The notes under the pieces are model-generated. The model did no database searches. It saw only the letters and a list, made by a program, of their open reading frames with translations, and had not been told where the DNA came from. A stretch of 18,612 bases of DNA, taken from contig DJFY01000095.1 in the NCBI GenBank assembly GCA_002431545.1, positions 1-18,612 on the forward strand. Reading direction: 5' to 3'. Made by a program: the position numbers and the translations under genes. Positions 7,232-15,152 of this stretch are shown piece by piece (positions within the stretch are counted from its first letter, which is position 1; each line of letters opens with the position of its first letter). Source of the DNA: Cellvibrionales bacterium UBA5860. GTDB taxonomy: Bacteria; Pseudomonadota; Gammaproteobacteria; Pseudomonadales; Porticoccaceae.

Positions 7232-8236
7232 ATGAAAGCCTACGAACTCCACGCCAAAGGCATCGACAACCTGAAACTCGCCGAGCGCGCCAGCGCTCCA
7301 CTTGCCCCACATCAGGTGCGGCTGCGCATTCGCGCCTCGTCGCTTAATTACCGGGACCTGATGACCGTGTTGCACGGCGGCATGGGCGTCAGCCTGCCTC
7401 TGATTCCGAATTCAGATGGTTGCGGCGAGGTTGTCGAAACCGGGGCCGAAGTCACCCGCTTCAAACCAGGCGACCGGGTCATCACCACATTCTTTCAGCG
7501 CTGGATCGCCGGCGAGATTACCTCGGATGTTATGCGCAGTGCCCTGGGCGGCGCCCTGGACGGCGTGCTGAGCGAGCAGGTCGTCCTCGACGAAAGCGGC
7601 CTGGTGGAGCTGCCGTCTTACATGAGCTTCGAAGAAGGCGCCACCCTGCCCTGCGCGGCACTCACTGCATGGCAGTCGCTGATCGTCAAGGGCCGCATCA
7701 AAGCCGGCGACACGGTACTGGTGCTGGGGACTGGCGGTGTCTCGATATTTGCCCTGCAATTTGCCGTCCTGCATGGCGCCCAGGTGATCGTCACCTCCAG
7801 CAGCGACGCCAAGCTGGCGCGCGCCCGGGAACTTGGCGCCTGGCAAACCATCAACTACAGAAGTGACCCGAACTGGGAAAAAACAGTTCTCGATCTGACC
7901 GATGGCAAGGGCGTCGATCAGGTCGTCGAGGTCGGTGGTGCCGGCACCCTGGAAAAGTCCCTGACCGCTACCCGCTTTGGTGGCATGGTCGGCCTGATCG
8001 GCGTTCTCACCGGGTTTGGCGGTGCAGTGAACCCCGATGTGGTCTTACGCAAATCTGTTAATCTGCAGGGCATCTATGTCGGCAGTCGCGCCATGTTCGA
8101 GGATATGAATCGCGCTTTGTCGGCTCATCAAGTTAAACCCGTAATCGACAAAACCTTCGACTTCGGGCAAGCGCCCGAAGCCTATCGCCACCTGGAAGCC
8201 CAGGGCCATTTTGGCAAAGTGGTCATTAGCCTGTGA
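7232..8236 (+). CDS. Zinc-independent medium-chain dehydrogenase/reductase (quinone oxidoreductase-like)
   Basis: A 334-residue MDR-superfamily oxidoreductase. The N-terminal GroES-like domain carries SSLNYRDLM (36-44) and PNSDGCGEVVETGAEV (59-74). The Rossmann domain carries LGTGGVSIFALQ (165-176), followed by the strand VIVTSSSDAKLARARELGA. A serine-rich strand end (TSSSDAK) in place of an acidic residue fits NADP(H). The catalytic zinc ligands of alcohol dehydrogenases are not seen: NYRD stands where the Cys-containing motif would be, and no structural four-cysteine lobe is present. The ATG at 7232 lies 52 bases after the crotonase stop with no strong ribosome site. The role is probably reduction of an enone, enoyl or aldehyde group in the same acyl pathway as its neighbours; this is inferred from context only. 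Confidence 0.86.
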   Translation: MKAYELHAKGIDNLKLAERASAPLAPHQVRLRIRASSLNYRDLMTVLHGGMGVSLPLIPNSDGCGEVVETGAEVTRFKPGDRVITTFFQRWIAGEITSDVMRSALGGALDGVLSEQVVLDESGLVELPSYMSFEEGATLPCAALTAWQSLIVKGRIKAGDTVLVLGTGGVSIFALQFAVLHGAQVIVTSSSDAKLARARELGAWQTINYRSDPNWEKTVLDLTDGKGVDQVVEVGGAGTLEKSLTATRFGGMVGLIGVLTGFGGAVNPDVVLRKSVNLQGIYVGSRAMFEDMNRALSAHQVKPVIDKTFDFGQAPEAYRHLEAQGHFGKVVISL

Positions 8237-8242
8237 TAACAC

Positions 8243-8270
8243 CGGGGCTTGCCGGGTTTTTTCCGCCCCG
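8243..8270 (+). terminator. Possible weak stem-loop with T-run after the MDR gene
   Basis: Seven bases past the MDR stop, CGGGGC (8243-8248) can pair with GCCCCG (8265-8270), and a run of six T at 8257-8262 lies within the loop. An alternative 4-bp CCGG/CCGG hairpin (8242-8245 with 8252-8255) sits directly before the T-run, which would be closer to a Rho-independent terminator but is weak. This is the only terminator-like element in the 175-base gap before the SnoaL-like gene. Confidence 0.3.
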
Positions 8271-8411
8271 ATGCCGGAAGCAGGCCCGCGCTGCTACATC
8301 ACCTGGCCAGTTGGGACGACAATTCGCAACGACTTGCAGGAAGCAATCGAAGCCAGCGTGCGTCGCTAATGTAAGGTATTAACAAACAGTGTTTTCATAC
8401 AAGCAGCAGCC

Positions 8412-8822
8412 ATGAAAAACCACGAAGAGATTCTTTTTTGCAACGACGCCTTTTACCAGGCGTTCTGGGGCCGCGATATGAAAGTGATGCGGGATGTCTG
8501 GGCGAGTATAAACCCGGTCGCCTGCATACATCCTGGCAGCAGCCCACTCACCGAGCTGAGGATTATCCTCGCCAGTTGGCGCAGTATTTTTCAGAACCCC
8601 AATTGCCCGCGCATCGTGCATCAGACTGACGAGGTGTTGTTCTACGGCGACGTGGCGCTGGTCACCTGCTACGAATGGGACGAGCGACAACCGGAAAACG
8701 TGTTACTGGCTACAAATGGTTTCGCGCGCGAATCCGGCACCTACCGAATGGTATTTCACCAGGCCGGCGCGTCACCCGCGCCACCCGAAAGACCGACAGA
8801 ATCTCGCCCACCGATGCATTGA
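8412..8822 (+). CDS. SnoaL-like / NTF2-fold small protein
   Basis: A 136-residue protein matching the SnoaL_3/nuclear transport factor 2-like pattern. It starts with a helical stretch (EEILFCNDAFYQAFWGRDM) and continues with VWASINPVACIHPGSSPL at residues 29-46. The CIHPG stretch followed by a tryptophan (ASWRSIF, 54-60) is typical of this family. Strands including VLFYGDVALVTCYEW follow. NTF2-like proteins form small cone-shaped dimers that bind hydrophobic ligands or serve as enzymes or subunits; no function can be assigned here. The last 20 residues are proline-rich and probably disordered. The ATG at 8412 has no clear Shine-Dalgarno. It converges with the Yip1-family gene, with a gap of 40 bases. 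Confidence 0.75.
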   Translation: MKNHEEILFCNDAFYQAFWGRDMKVMRDVWASINPVACIHPGSSPLTELRIILASWRSIFQNPNCPRIVHQTDEVLFYGDVALVTCYEWDERQPENVLLATNGFARESGTYRMVFHQAGASPAPPERPTESRPPMH

Positions 8823-8862
8823 AAACTTACCGAATGTTCGGAATTAAGCCAGACTTTCCTGA

Positions 8863-9468
8863 CTAGTCCGTAAAAACCGGCGTCGCTATATATTCCCAGA
8901 TCAGGGTAATTCCGACCAGGACGGCAACCACGTAGACCAGCGCCACCATAAAAACCGCACTGGCGTAGAGAAAACCCCTGTCCCAGGGCACTTTCATCAA
9001 CGTCGGCACTGCCATATAAACCAGGTAAATGGTATAAATCGCTGCCGCGCAGCCAAGCAGAATATCGAGCCACCAGATGGGATACGCCGCGAAAATACCC
9101 GCGAGAAAGATCGGCGTGCAGGCATAACCCATCAACACCACGCCCTTGATGGGGAACGACGCCGTTTGATAGGTCTCCGACATCCAGTTGACCATCAACC
9201 CGATAAAAATAACTGCGCCCAGCAGGGCGAAATACATGAGCACCACCAGCGGGATCGCACTGGCCTCAGTGATACGCACCACATCCTTACCCAGGAGAGT
9301 CCAACCCACTTTGGTCGTGCCGATGTAAAAACCAGCCGCCGGCAACAGCGCCATAATTATGGGGTACGGCAGCAATCGTTTGATCTGCTCGTCGTTCAGG
9401 TCGGCGATCTTTTGCCACGCCTCGCGCGGATGAAACAGCAATCCAGGAACATAGCCAAACACCATCAA
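8863..9468 (-). CDS. Yip1-family integral membrane protein
   Basis: A 201-residue membrane protein. The N-terminus FGYVPGLLFHPREAWQKI (4-21) is the usual entry motif of bacterial Yip1-domain proteins. Five hydrophobic segments follow at roughly 33-52, 70-93, 109-128, 132-154 and 168-191. GYACTPIFLAGIFAAYP (114-130) carries the family's Tyr-x-x-Thr-Pro signature. Its biochemical function is unknown. The start is ATG at 9466-9468, with AGGGG just upstream; the next codon is also ATG. The gene follows the SafE-like gene by 107 bases on the same strand and has its own perfect FNR/Anr palindrome upstream (9543-9556). It may therefore be transcribed both from the cco operon and from its own promoter under low oxygen. 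Confidence 0.82.
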   Translation of the reverse strand: MMVFGYVPGLLFHPREAWQKIADLNDEQIKRLLPYPIIMALLPAAGFYIGTTKVGWTLLGKDVVRITEASAIPLVVLMYFALLGAVIFIGLMVNWMSETYQTASFPIKGVVLMGYACTPIFLAGIFAAYPIWWLDILLGCAAAIYTIYLVYMAVPTLMKVPWDRGFLYASAVFMVALVYVVAVLVGITLIWEYIATPVFTD

Positions 9469-9542
9469 CCCCCTGCTCCACTGAGCCCTTTAATTTTAAC
9501 AACGGTTATACCACGCACTTTCGCCCCCCGCACACGGGATGA

Positions 9543-9556
9543 TTGATCGATATCAA
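9543..9556 (-). promoter_or_regulatory. Perfect FNR/Anr box upstream of the Yip1-family gene
   Basis: TTGATCGATATCAA is an exact match to the FNR consensus TTGAT-N4-ATCAA. Its centre lies about 81 bp upstream of the Yip1 gene start. A TATAAC hexamer on the minus strand (9510 to 9505) could be the -10 element. That would place the box near -51.5, about one helical turn further upstream than the classic -41.5 activator position. The box lies beyond the 3' end of the SafE-like gene and no plus-strand gene starts nearby, so the Yip1 gene is the only evident target. Confidence 0.65.
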
Positions 9557-9575
9557 TACGCCGACAGCAAGACCG

Positions 9576-10253
9576 TCAATGGCCCGCATGCCGAGAGAGC
9601 CCTGCGGCCTGCAGTAGCAGCCAACAGCCGTAGCCGAGAATGACCAACGCGAACCCCTGGCGCCAACGACGGGCCCTGAGCAGTGCCGCCACCCGACCCG
9701 AAGCCCAGCCGGCAACCAGCATGGCGGGCAAAGTCCCCAAACCGAAAGCCAGCATGGTCGCGGCACCCAGGTAGGGCGATGGCGCGGTCGCTGCATAAGC
9801 CAGCGCGCTGTATACCAAGCCACAGGGCAGCCAGCCCCAAACCATGCCCAGCCCCGCCGCGCCCGACGCGCTGCGTACCGGCAAGGCTTTGGTCGTCAAC
9901 GGCTGCAACTTACGCCACAATTTCGATCCGGCGCGCTCCAGCAGTGCCAAGCCCCGCCACCAGTCCGCCAGATACAAGCCCATAGCCACGAGTAACAAGC
10001 CAGCCAGTGCTCTCAACACCGGACCCAGGGCGAGGTATTCACTACCCATGTAACCCAGCGTCGCCACTATCGCGCCGGCGATCGCATAGCTGCCAATCCG
10101 CCCCAGGTTGTACATGAACACAAACAGACCGCCGCGTTCGTCTCCGGCAAACCCGAGCGCGCCCGCGATACCACCACACATACCAACGCAGTGTCCGGCA
10201 CCAAGCAAACCCAGCAAAGTCATGGCGACAAGGGAAGCAGCGATATCAGCCAC
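9576..10253 (-). CDS. TauE/SafE-like membrane protein of the cbb3 assembly cluster
   Basis: A 225-residue polytopic membrane protein annotated in related genomes as a sulfite exporter TauE/SafE family member, commonly found next to ccoS. Signature stretches are GAGHCVGMCGGIAGALGF (18-35) and WGWLPCGLVYSALAYAA (139-155), in six or so hydrophobic helices. Cys22, Cys26 and Cys144 with Met25 could bind a thiophilic metal; a link to copper handling for cbb3 is inferred from position, not shown. The start is uncertain: GTG at 10251-10253 begins the frame used, and ATG at 10221-10223 is an alternative. Neither has a good ribosome site. It begins 18 bases after the ccoS stop and is probably translationally linked to it. 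Confidence 0.8.
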   Translation of the reverse strand: MADIAASLVAMTLLGLLGAGHCVGMCGGIAGALGFAGDERGGLFVFMYNLGRIGSYAIAGAIVATLGYMGSEYLALGPVLRALAGLLLVAMGLYLADWWRGLALLERAGSKLWRKLQPLTTKALPVRSASGAAGLGMVWGWLPCGLVYSALAYAATAPSPYLGAATMLAFGLGTLPAMLVAGWASGRVAALLRARRWRQGFALVILGYGCWLLLQAAGLSRHAGH

Positions 10254-10271
10254 TACAGGGGAAGCCGATGA

Positions 10272-10523
10272 TCACAGATCGCTACCGCCACTCGGCACAT
10301 CTGTTAGTCGCTGGCGACAGGTGTTAGCAGGCCGACCTGGCGCCGGCTTTGTTCCAGCCGGATTATCAGCCGCGTCTCGCGCCGGAGCGTCGTCGAAAAG
10401 TATACGCTCGCCGTCGCCATCGAGGTCGTCGTACTGACCGCTGCGCACGGCCCAGAAAAACAGCGCGATGCCCACCGCCAGCACGACCAGAGACAGGGGA
10501 AGCAAAAAGTAGAGGCTTTCCAT
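10272..10523 (-). CDS. ccoS: Cytochrome cbb3 oxidase maturation protein CcoS
   Basis: An 83-residue protein with a single N-terminal membrane helix (about residues 3-25) followed by RSGQYDDLDGDGERILFDD (27-45), the characteristic acidic motif of CcoS. The family is needed to insert heme and copper cofactors into CcoN. The tail after residue 50 is proline-rich and longer than in compact CcoS proteins. The ATG at 10521-10523 lies 11 bases after the ccoI stop, so the two are probably cotranscribed and translationally linked. The order ccoG-H-I-S is the standard assembly operon. Confidence 0.92.
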   Translation of the reverse strand: MESLYFLLPLSLVVLAVGIALFFWAVRSGQYDDLDGDGERILFDDAPARDAADNPAGTKPAPGRPANTCRQRLTDVPSGGSDL

Positions 10524-10534
10524 CGCTGCACCGA

Positions 10535-13051
10535 TTAGCCAGTTACCCGTGCGCGCCCCGGAGCAACCGGCCGCTGCAGGCGCAAGGCGTTGAGCACGAC
10601 CAGTACCGAGCTGGCGGACATGCCGATGGCTGCTGCCCAGGGTGGCACCAGACCCATAGCCGCCAGCGGCAAAGCCGCCACGTTATAAAACAAAGCCCAG
10701 CCCAGATTTTGGCGAATCACCCGCGCCGTCCGACGCGCGTGCCTTATGCTTTCGGCGAGCACAGCGAGATCGCCGTGTAACAGGACCGCGTCCGCCGCCT
10801 GCCGGGTAAAGTCAGTACTCTGATCGACCGCCACGGCAACGTCGGCACCGCTGAGCACGGGCACATCGTTGATACCATCGCCTACCATCAGCACCGCTTC
10901 GCCCCGGGCCTGCAACTTTCGCACCCGCGCCAGTTTCTGCTCCGGGCTGCAAGCGGCGCGCCACTGCGCGATACCCAGCTCTCCGGCCAACCGGCCGACC
11001 GCGCTGGACTGATCGCCGCTGAGCAATTCGATCTCCAGGCCCAGTCGGCTTATACATTCAAGAGCCCCGCGCACACCTGGACGCAAGCCGTCGGCCAGGA
11101 CAATCCAGGCCAGCGCACCGCGGGCGTCAGCCAGAACCACGCGCTGATAGTAAAAACCCTCGACCGCTTTCATCGCGTGCTGAGGCTCGGCAATGACACA
11201 GCCCAGTGTTTGACCAACATAGCTCGCACTGCCCAGGGCCAGTCTTTCCCCGTGGATAATCCCGCTCACCCCTCCGCCCGGCTGATAATCGACTTGCCCG
11301 GCTCGGATTCCGGTATCGTGTGTTGCCAACGCGCGGGCGACCGGGTGCCGACAAGCCCGCTCCAGTGCCGCCGCCAGCGCCAACGCGCGAGCGCGGTCCA
11401 CAGGTGCCGCGTGAGCACAACACTGCACCTCCGCTATCGATAACTCGCCGTGTGTCAGCGTGCCGGTCTTGTCGAAAATAACGCGGTCGATAGACGCCAG
11501 CGCCTGCAAAGTGTGGCCGCGACGCACCAACAGACCGCGACGCCGCAGAAAATAAGTCGCAGACGCCAGGGCCGCTGGGGTCGCCAGGGAAAGCGCGCAG
11601 GGGCAGGTGACCACCAGTACCGACAACGTAACCCAGAGAGCATCGTCGGGCCGGTACTGCCACCAGAAAGCAAAGACAAGCAAGGCGACACATAAAACGA
11701 CGCCAACGAATAAGCCCGCCAGGCGATCGGCCATCGCCACTTGCGGCGGTTTTTCAGTCAGCGCTCGATCCATGGTGGCCACTACTGCGGCCAGCCGGGT
11801 ACCGGCACCCACGGCAGTCACCCGCACCAGCAAACCGTTGCGTGTATTCAGGGTGGCGGCGTACACTTCCGCGCCGGGTTTCTTGAGGACCGGCGCCTGC
11901 TCGCCAGTTAACATCGCCTCGACGACGCGGCTTTCACCCTCGATCACCTCTCCATCTACCGGCAGGTACTCGCCTTCGCCGACCCGCACCTGATCCCCGA
12001 CTCTCAGGGATTTAACCGGCACCAGCTCGTGGCCTTCGCCAGCAACGCGCAGTGCTGTAAGCGGCAGCTTTTGCTGGACTTCGCCCATGCGCAGTTCGTT
12101 GCGGTAACGTACACGCAATTCGAGGAAACGCCCCAGGAGAAGAAAGAAGGTGAACATGGATACGGCATCGAAATAAACTTCGCCGCCGCCACTGATTGTT
12201 GCCCAGGCGCTACTGGCATAGGCGATGCCGATAGCCAGCGCCACCGGTACATCCATTGTGAGATGCCAAACCCGCAAACTGCGTAGCGCGCCGGCAAAAA
12301 AAGGTCTCGCCGAATAAAACACTACGGGGCTAGCCACCAGCAGGCTGGCCCAACGCAACAATTGTCCCCAGTGCGCGTCCATACCCTGAATAGCGCCGGC
12401 GTAAAGCGCGACCGCCAACATACCAACCTGCATCATACCGATGCCCGCCACGCCAAGGCGCAGCAGGTGCCGCCGCTGCTCAGCCGCGAGCTCGTCCAGA
12501 CCGTTCGTCTCGCCCAGCGGACTGGCGCGGTAGCCGATGGCGACGAAAGAGGCCAATAACGCACTAAGTGTGGTTTTCTCAGGATCCCAAACCACTCGGG
12601 CACGGTGCCGACTGACGTTGACCCCCACCTGGACCACACCCGGCAAACGGCCCACATGCTGCTCAATCAACCAGGCACAGGCGGCGCAGGTCATCCCTGT
12701 GATAGCCAGGTCGACAGCAGCGCTGCCGTCGGCCTGACCACGCACGATGTCCGCCTGCACCTCGGGTAAATCAAAGGCGGCAAAAGCAGTGGCGTCAGAT
12801 TCTTCCGGACGCTCACTGTCCCTGGCGCGATAGCGATAGAACTGCTGCAGGTCGCCGGCGACGATGGCGCTGGCCACCGCCTGACATCCAGGGCAACACA
12901 TGGGCCGGGGCTCGCCGTCGATAACAACGCTGTAGCGAGTATCGCGCGCCGGCAGACCACAGTGAAAACAATTGATGCGCTGTGCGGTTTTCTGCCGAGC
13001 GCCGGACAGTTCCACCGTCCCGGCCAGGCTACCGGCCGTGTCACTTTTCAT
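10535..13051 (-). CDS. ccoI: Copper-translocating P1B-type ATPase CcoI for cbb3 assembly
   Basis: An 838-residue heavy-metal P-type ATPase. An N-terminal metal-binding region carries CFHC (28-31) and CCPGC (52-56), typical of the ATPase-associated domain of CcoI/FixI. A heavy-metal-associated domain with GMTCAAC (119-125) follows. The catalytic core has TGE (382-384), the intramembrane CPC (483-485) for Cu(I), the phosphorylated Asp527 in DKTGT, the nucleotide-binding HP pair (569-570) and GDGIND (724-729). YN (789-790) and MSASS (811-815) in the last helices fit the Cu(I) class. CcoI moves copper needed for the CuB site of CcoN. The start is ATG at 13051, with GGGAG six bases upstream; an in-frame GTG at 13081 is possible but less likely. 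It starts 13 bases after the ccoH stop. Confidence 0.95.
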   Translation of the reverse strand: MKSDTAGSLAGTVELSGARQKTAQRINCFHCGLPARDTRYSVVIDGEPRPMCCPGCQAVASAIVAGDLQQFYRYRARDSERPEESDATAFAAFDLPEVQADIVRGQADGSAAVDLAITGMTCAACAWLIEQHVGRLPGVVQVGVNVSRHRARVVWDPEKTTLSALLASFVAIGYRASPLGETNGLDELAAEQRRHLLRLGVAGIGMMQVGMLAVALYAGAIQGMDAHWGQLLRWASLLVASPVVFYSARPFFAGALRSLRVWHLTMDVPVALAIGIAYASSAWATISGGGEVYFDAVSMFTFFLLLGRFLELRVRYRNELRMGEVQQKLPLTALRVAGEGHELVPVKSLRVGDQVRVGEGEYLPVDGEVIEGESRVVEAMLTGEQAPVLKKPGAEVYAATLNTRNGLLVRVTAVGAGTRLAAVVATMDRALTEKPPQVAMADRLAGLFVGVVLCVALLVFAFWWQYRPDDALWVTLSVLVVTCPCALSLATPAALASATYFLRRRGLLVRRGHTLQALASIDRVIFDKTGTLTHGELSIAEVQCCAHAAPVDRARALALAAALERACRHPVARALATHDTGIRAGQVDYQPGGGVSGIIHGERLALGSASYVGQTLGCVIAEPQHAMKAVEGFYYQRVVLADARGALAWIVLADGLRPGVRGALECISRLGLEIELLSGDQSSAVGRLAGELGIAQWRAACSPEQKLARVRKLQARGEAVLMVGDGINDVPVLSGADVAVAVDQSTDFTRQAADAVLLHGDLAVLAESIRHARRTARVIRQNLGWALFYNVAALPLAAMGLVPPWAAAIGMSASSVLVVLNALRLQRPVAPGRARVTG

Positions 13052-13064
13052 GGGCGCTCCCGAA

Positions 13065-13643
13065 TCATGGGGAATGCCCACCTTCGATGCCAGTATCGCT
13101 CACCGGATTCGCTGTAATACGTACACCTGCCGTATCCGCGACAGTGCGCAAATCGATTTCGCCCTGCAGACGCCAGATCGCCGACTTCCGGCCGGCGACG
13201 TCCTCCAGTGCGCCGGGCAACAAGCGCAGGTAATAGCGCGACGCGGACAGTTCCGGCGGACCACCATAGTACAGTCCATGACGCGCCGAGACCGCAATGG
13301 CAACTCGATCCTGTGCCGCACTCGTGGGGTGCTGAAACTCCAATGTCAGGGTCTGCGGCAGATCGCCTTTACCGTCCAGCTCGACACGCAATTGCTCATC
13401 TCGCGCAACGTATATCGTTGCCGCGAGACCGCGCGCCGCTGCCTGCTGATCCTGTTCAAGCACCATATTAATCGCCAGACCATCGCGATAGTAATTGTCG
13501 CTGACCAGGGCGTCGCTGTGGCGCACAGCCAGCACCAGTGTACTGAGACCTGCGATCACCACCGAGGCCGGCAAGGCGATTAAAAACCAGGGCCAGAATT
13601 GTTTGTACCACGGCACAACCGCGGCTACGTTATCCGCCTTCAC
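13065..13643 (-). CDS. ccoH: Cytochrome cbb3 assembly protein CcoH/FixH
   Basis: A 192-residue protein with one membrane helix (about 17-40) and a periplasmic domain. The motif SDNYYRDGLAIN (48-59) is the hallmark of FixH/CcoH, which assists assembly of the cbb3 complex and associates with the oxidase subunits. The start is GTG at 13641-13643, supported by GGAGAGG about seven bases upstream. It follows ccoG by 51 bases and precedes ccoI by 13, in the standard order. The rest of the domain is beta-rich and not strongly conserved, so the assignment rests on the motif and context. Confidence 0.92.
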   Translation of the reverse strand: MKADNVAAVVPWYKQFWPWFLIALPASVVIAGLSTLVLAVRHSDALVSDNYYRDGLAINMVLEQDQQAAARGLAATIYVARDEQLRVELDGKGDLPQTLTLEFQHPTSAAQDRVAIAVSARHGLYYGGPPELSASRYYLRLLPGALEDVAGRKSAIWRLQGEIDLRTVADTAGVRITANPVSDTGIEGGHSP

Positions 13644-13694
13644 CGAATACCTCTCCAGGCCATGCGTAGGCCGGGTATTGTTGGTCGCCTGTAG

Positions 13695-15131
13695 TCATCG
13701 TATGTAGGGGCCAATGAACCGGCTCTCCTCGGTATCGCGAATTTTCGCATCATCAATGGCTTCGAGCGTAAACCGCACATCCGCATTTCCGGTTTTCAGC
13801 AAACCCGGATCCAGCTCCAGCCGCAGCAAATGGGTGGACACTTCGCCAGCACCGACACGCACCTGCGTGTCTCCGATCAAGCTGAAATCGTACTCCGCGG
13901 CCACACTGACACGGTATTCGTGCTCGCGCTCGTCCATATTGTTGATGCGCAGCGTATAGATGTTTTCGATCAGGCCGCGGGGTGTTTCCCGGTAAAGCAA
14001 CGCGCGGTCCCGAATGACCTCCAACTCGAGCGGCACGCGCGCCACCAGGGTGGCGAGAAACAAACCCGCCATCAACATCAGCGCCGCACCGTAACCGAAC
14101 AGCCGGGGGCGCAAGATACGAGAAACCCCGCTCGCCAATTTATTTTCGGTGGTAAAACTGATCAGGCGTTTGGCATAACCCATTTTATCCATGATCGAAT
14201 CACAGGCGTCGATGCACAGACCGCAACTGATGCACTCATATTGCAGGCCATCGCGGATGTCGATACCCACCGGGCATACCTGGACACACATGCTGCAATC
14301 GACGCAATCACCGCGGCCAATCTCCCGCGGATCGACATCGTGACGCCGTGGCCCGCGCGGTTCTCCACGGGCGGCATCGTAAGAGACGACCAGCGTGTCG
14401 GGGTCGAACATCGCCGATTGAAAGCGCGCATAGGGGCACATGTACATGCAAACCTGTTCGCGCAGGTAGCCGGCATTCATATAGGTCATACCGGCGAACA
14501 GGCATATCCAGAAGACAGCCGCCGGCTCGGCCTCGAAGTGGAACATATCCACCGTTAGCTCACGAATCGGGTTGAAATAACCGACAAAAGTAAAGCCGGT
14601 CAAAAATGCGATAAGTAACCAGACCGTGTGCTTGCCACCTTTGCGCCAGACTTTATCGAAGCTGAGTGGCGCCATATCCAGCTTGATACGCTTGTTGCGT
14701 CCACCCTCGAAAAAATGCTCTACGCCCATGAACATCATGGTCCATACAGTTTGGGGACAACTGAAGCCACACCACACTCGGCCCACCAACACCGTCACCG
14801 TAAACAGCGCCAGCGCACAGATTATGAGCAACCAGGCCAGCAACATGAAATCCTGGGGCCAGAACGTCAGCCAGAAGATATGAAATTTACGCTCCGGCAA
14901 ATCGAACCAAAGGGCCTGACGCCCGTCGATCTGTAACCAGGGACACAGCGCATAAGCGAGTAACAGGGGTATACCGCTGCGTTTTTTTAACTTGCGATAA
15001 ACACCCACCAGACGCCGCGCATAGATTTTTTTGCGGGTCTCGTACAGGTAAAGAACATGGGGTTCCTGTCGCACCGGCACAATCTGCGAGTCCTCCCGAC
15101 TGGCTGACTGTTGCTCGTTTGCTTTGGCCAC
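13695..15131 (-). CDS. ccoG: CcoG (RdxA/FixG) iron-sulfur membrane protein of cbb3 maturation
   Basis: A 478-residue membrane protein. Helices lie in the first half, with cysteine motifs WCGFSCPQT (120-128) and CMYMCPYARFQ (228-238). Two ferredoxin-type 4Fe-4S motifs follow: Cys276, Cys279, Cys282, Cys286-Pro, and Cys300, Cys303, Cys306, Cys310. After another helix near 340-365, a C-terminal immunoglobulin-like FixG_C domain runs to the end. CcoG is thought to act as a cupric reductase in copper delivery to cbb3 oxidase. The start is GTG at 15129-15131, with GGAA about eight bases upstream; the length is typical. It lies 21 bases after the ccoP stop, so structural and assembly genes are probably one transcript. 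Confidence 0.95.
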   Translation of the reverse strand: MAKANEQQSASREDSQIVPVRQEPHVLYLYETRKKIYARRLVGVYRKLKKRSGIPLLLAYALCPWLQIDGRQALWFDLPERKFHIFWLTFWPQDFMLLAWLLIICALALFTVTVLVGRVWCGFSCPQTVWTMMFMGVEHFFEGGRNKRIKLDMAPLSFDKVWRKGGKHTVWLLIAFLTGFTFVGYFNPIRELTVDMFHFEAEPAAVFWICLFAGMTYMNAGYLREQVCMYMCPYARFQSAMFDPDTLVVSYDAARGEPRGPRRHDVDPREIGRGDCVDCSMCVQVCPVGIDIRDGLQYECISCGLCIDACDSIMDKMGYAKRLISFTTENKLASGVSRILRPRLFGYGAALMLMAGLFLATLVARVPLELEVIRDRALLYRETPRGLIENIYTLRINNMDEREHEYRVSVAAEYDFSLIGDTQVRVGAGEVSTHLLRLELDPGLLKTGNADVRFTLEAIDDAKIRDTEESRFIGPYIR

Positions 15132-15152
15132 GACTGATTCCGAATACGCGGC

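Noticed and set aside
8271..8369. A 32-codon plus-strand frame in the MDR-SnoaL gap, beginning with ATG and ending with TAA.
   Set aside because: No ribosome binding site and no recognisable family. It may be a remnant of a lost gene, but the length gives no support.
8830..8841. CCGAATGTTCGG palindrome between the convergent SnoaL-like and Yip1 genes, as a bidirectional terminator.
   Set aside because: The loop would be only two bases and no T-run follows on either strand.
13830..14558. A 242-codon plus-strand open frame opposite ccoG.
   Set aside because: It is antisense to the conserved iron-sulfur motifs of CcoG and is low in hydrophobic and structured content.
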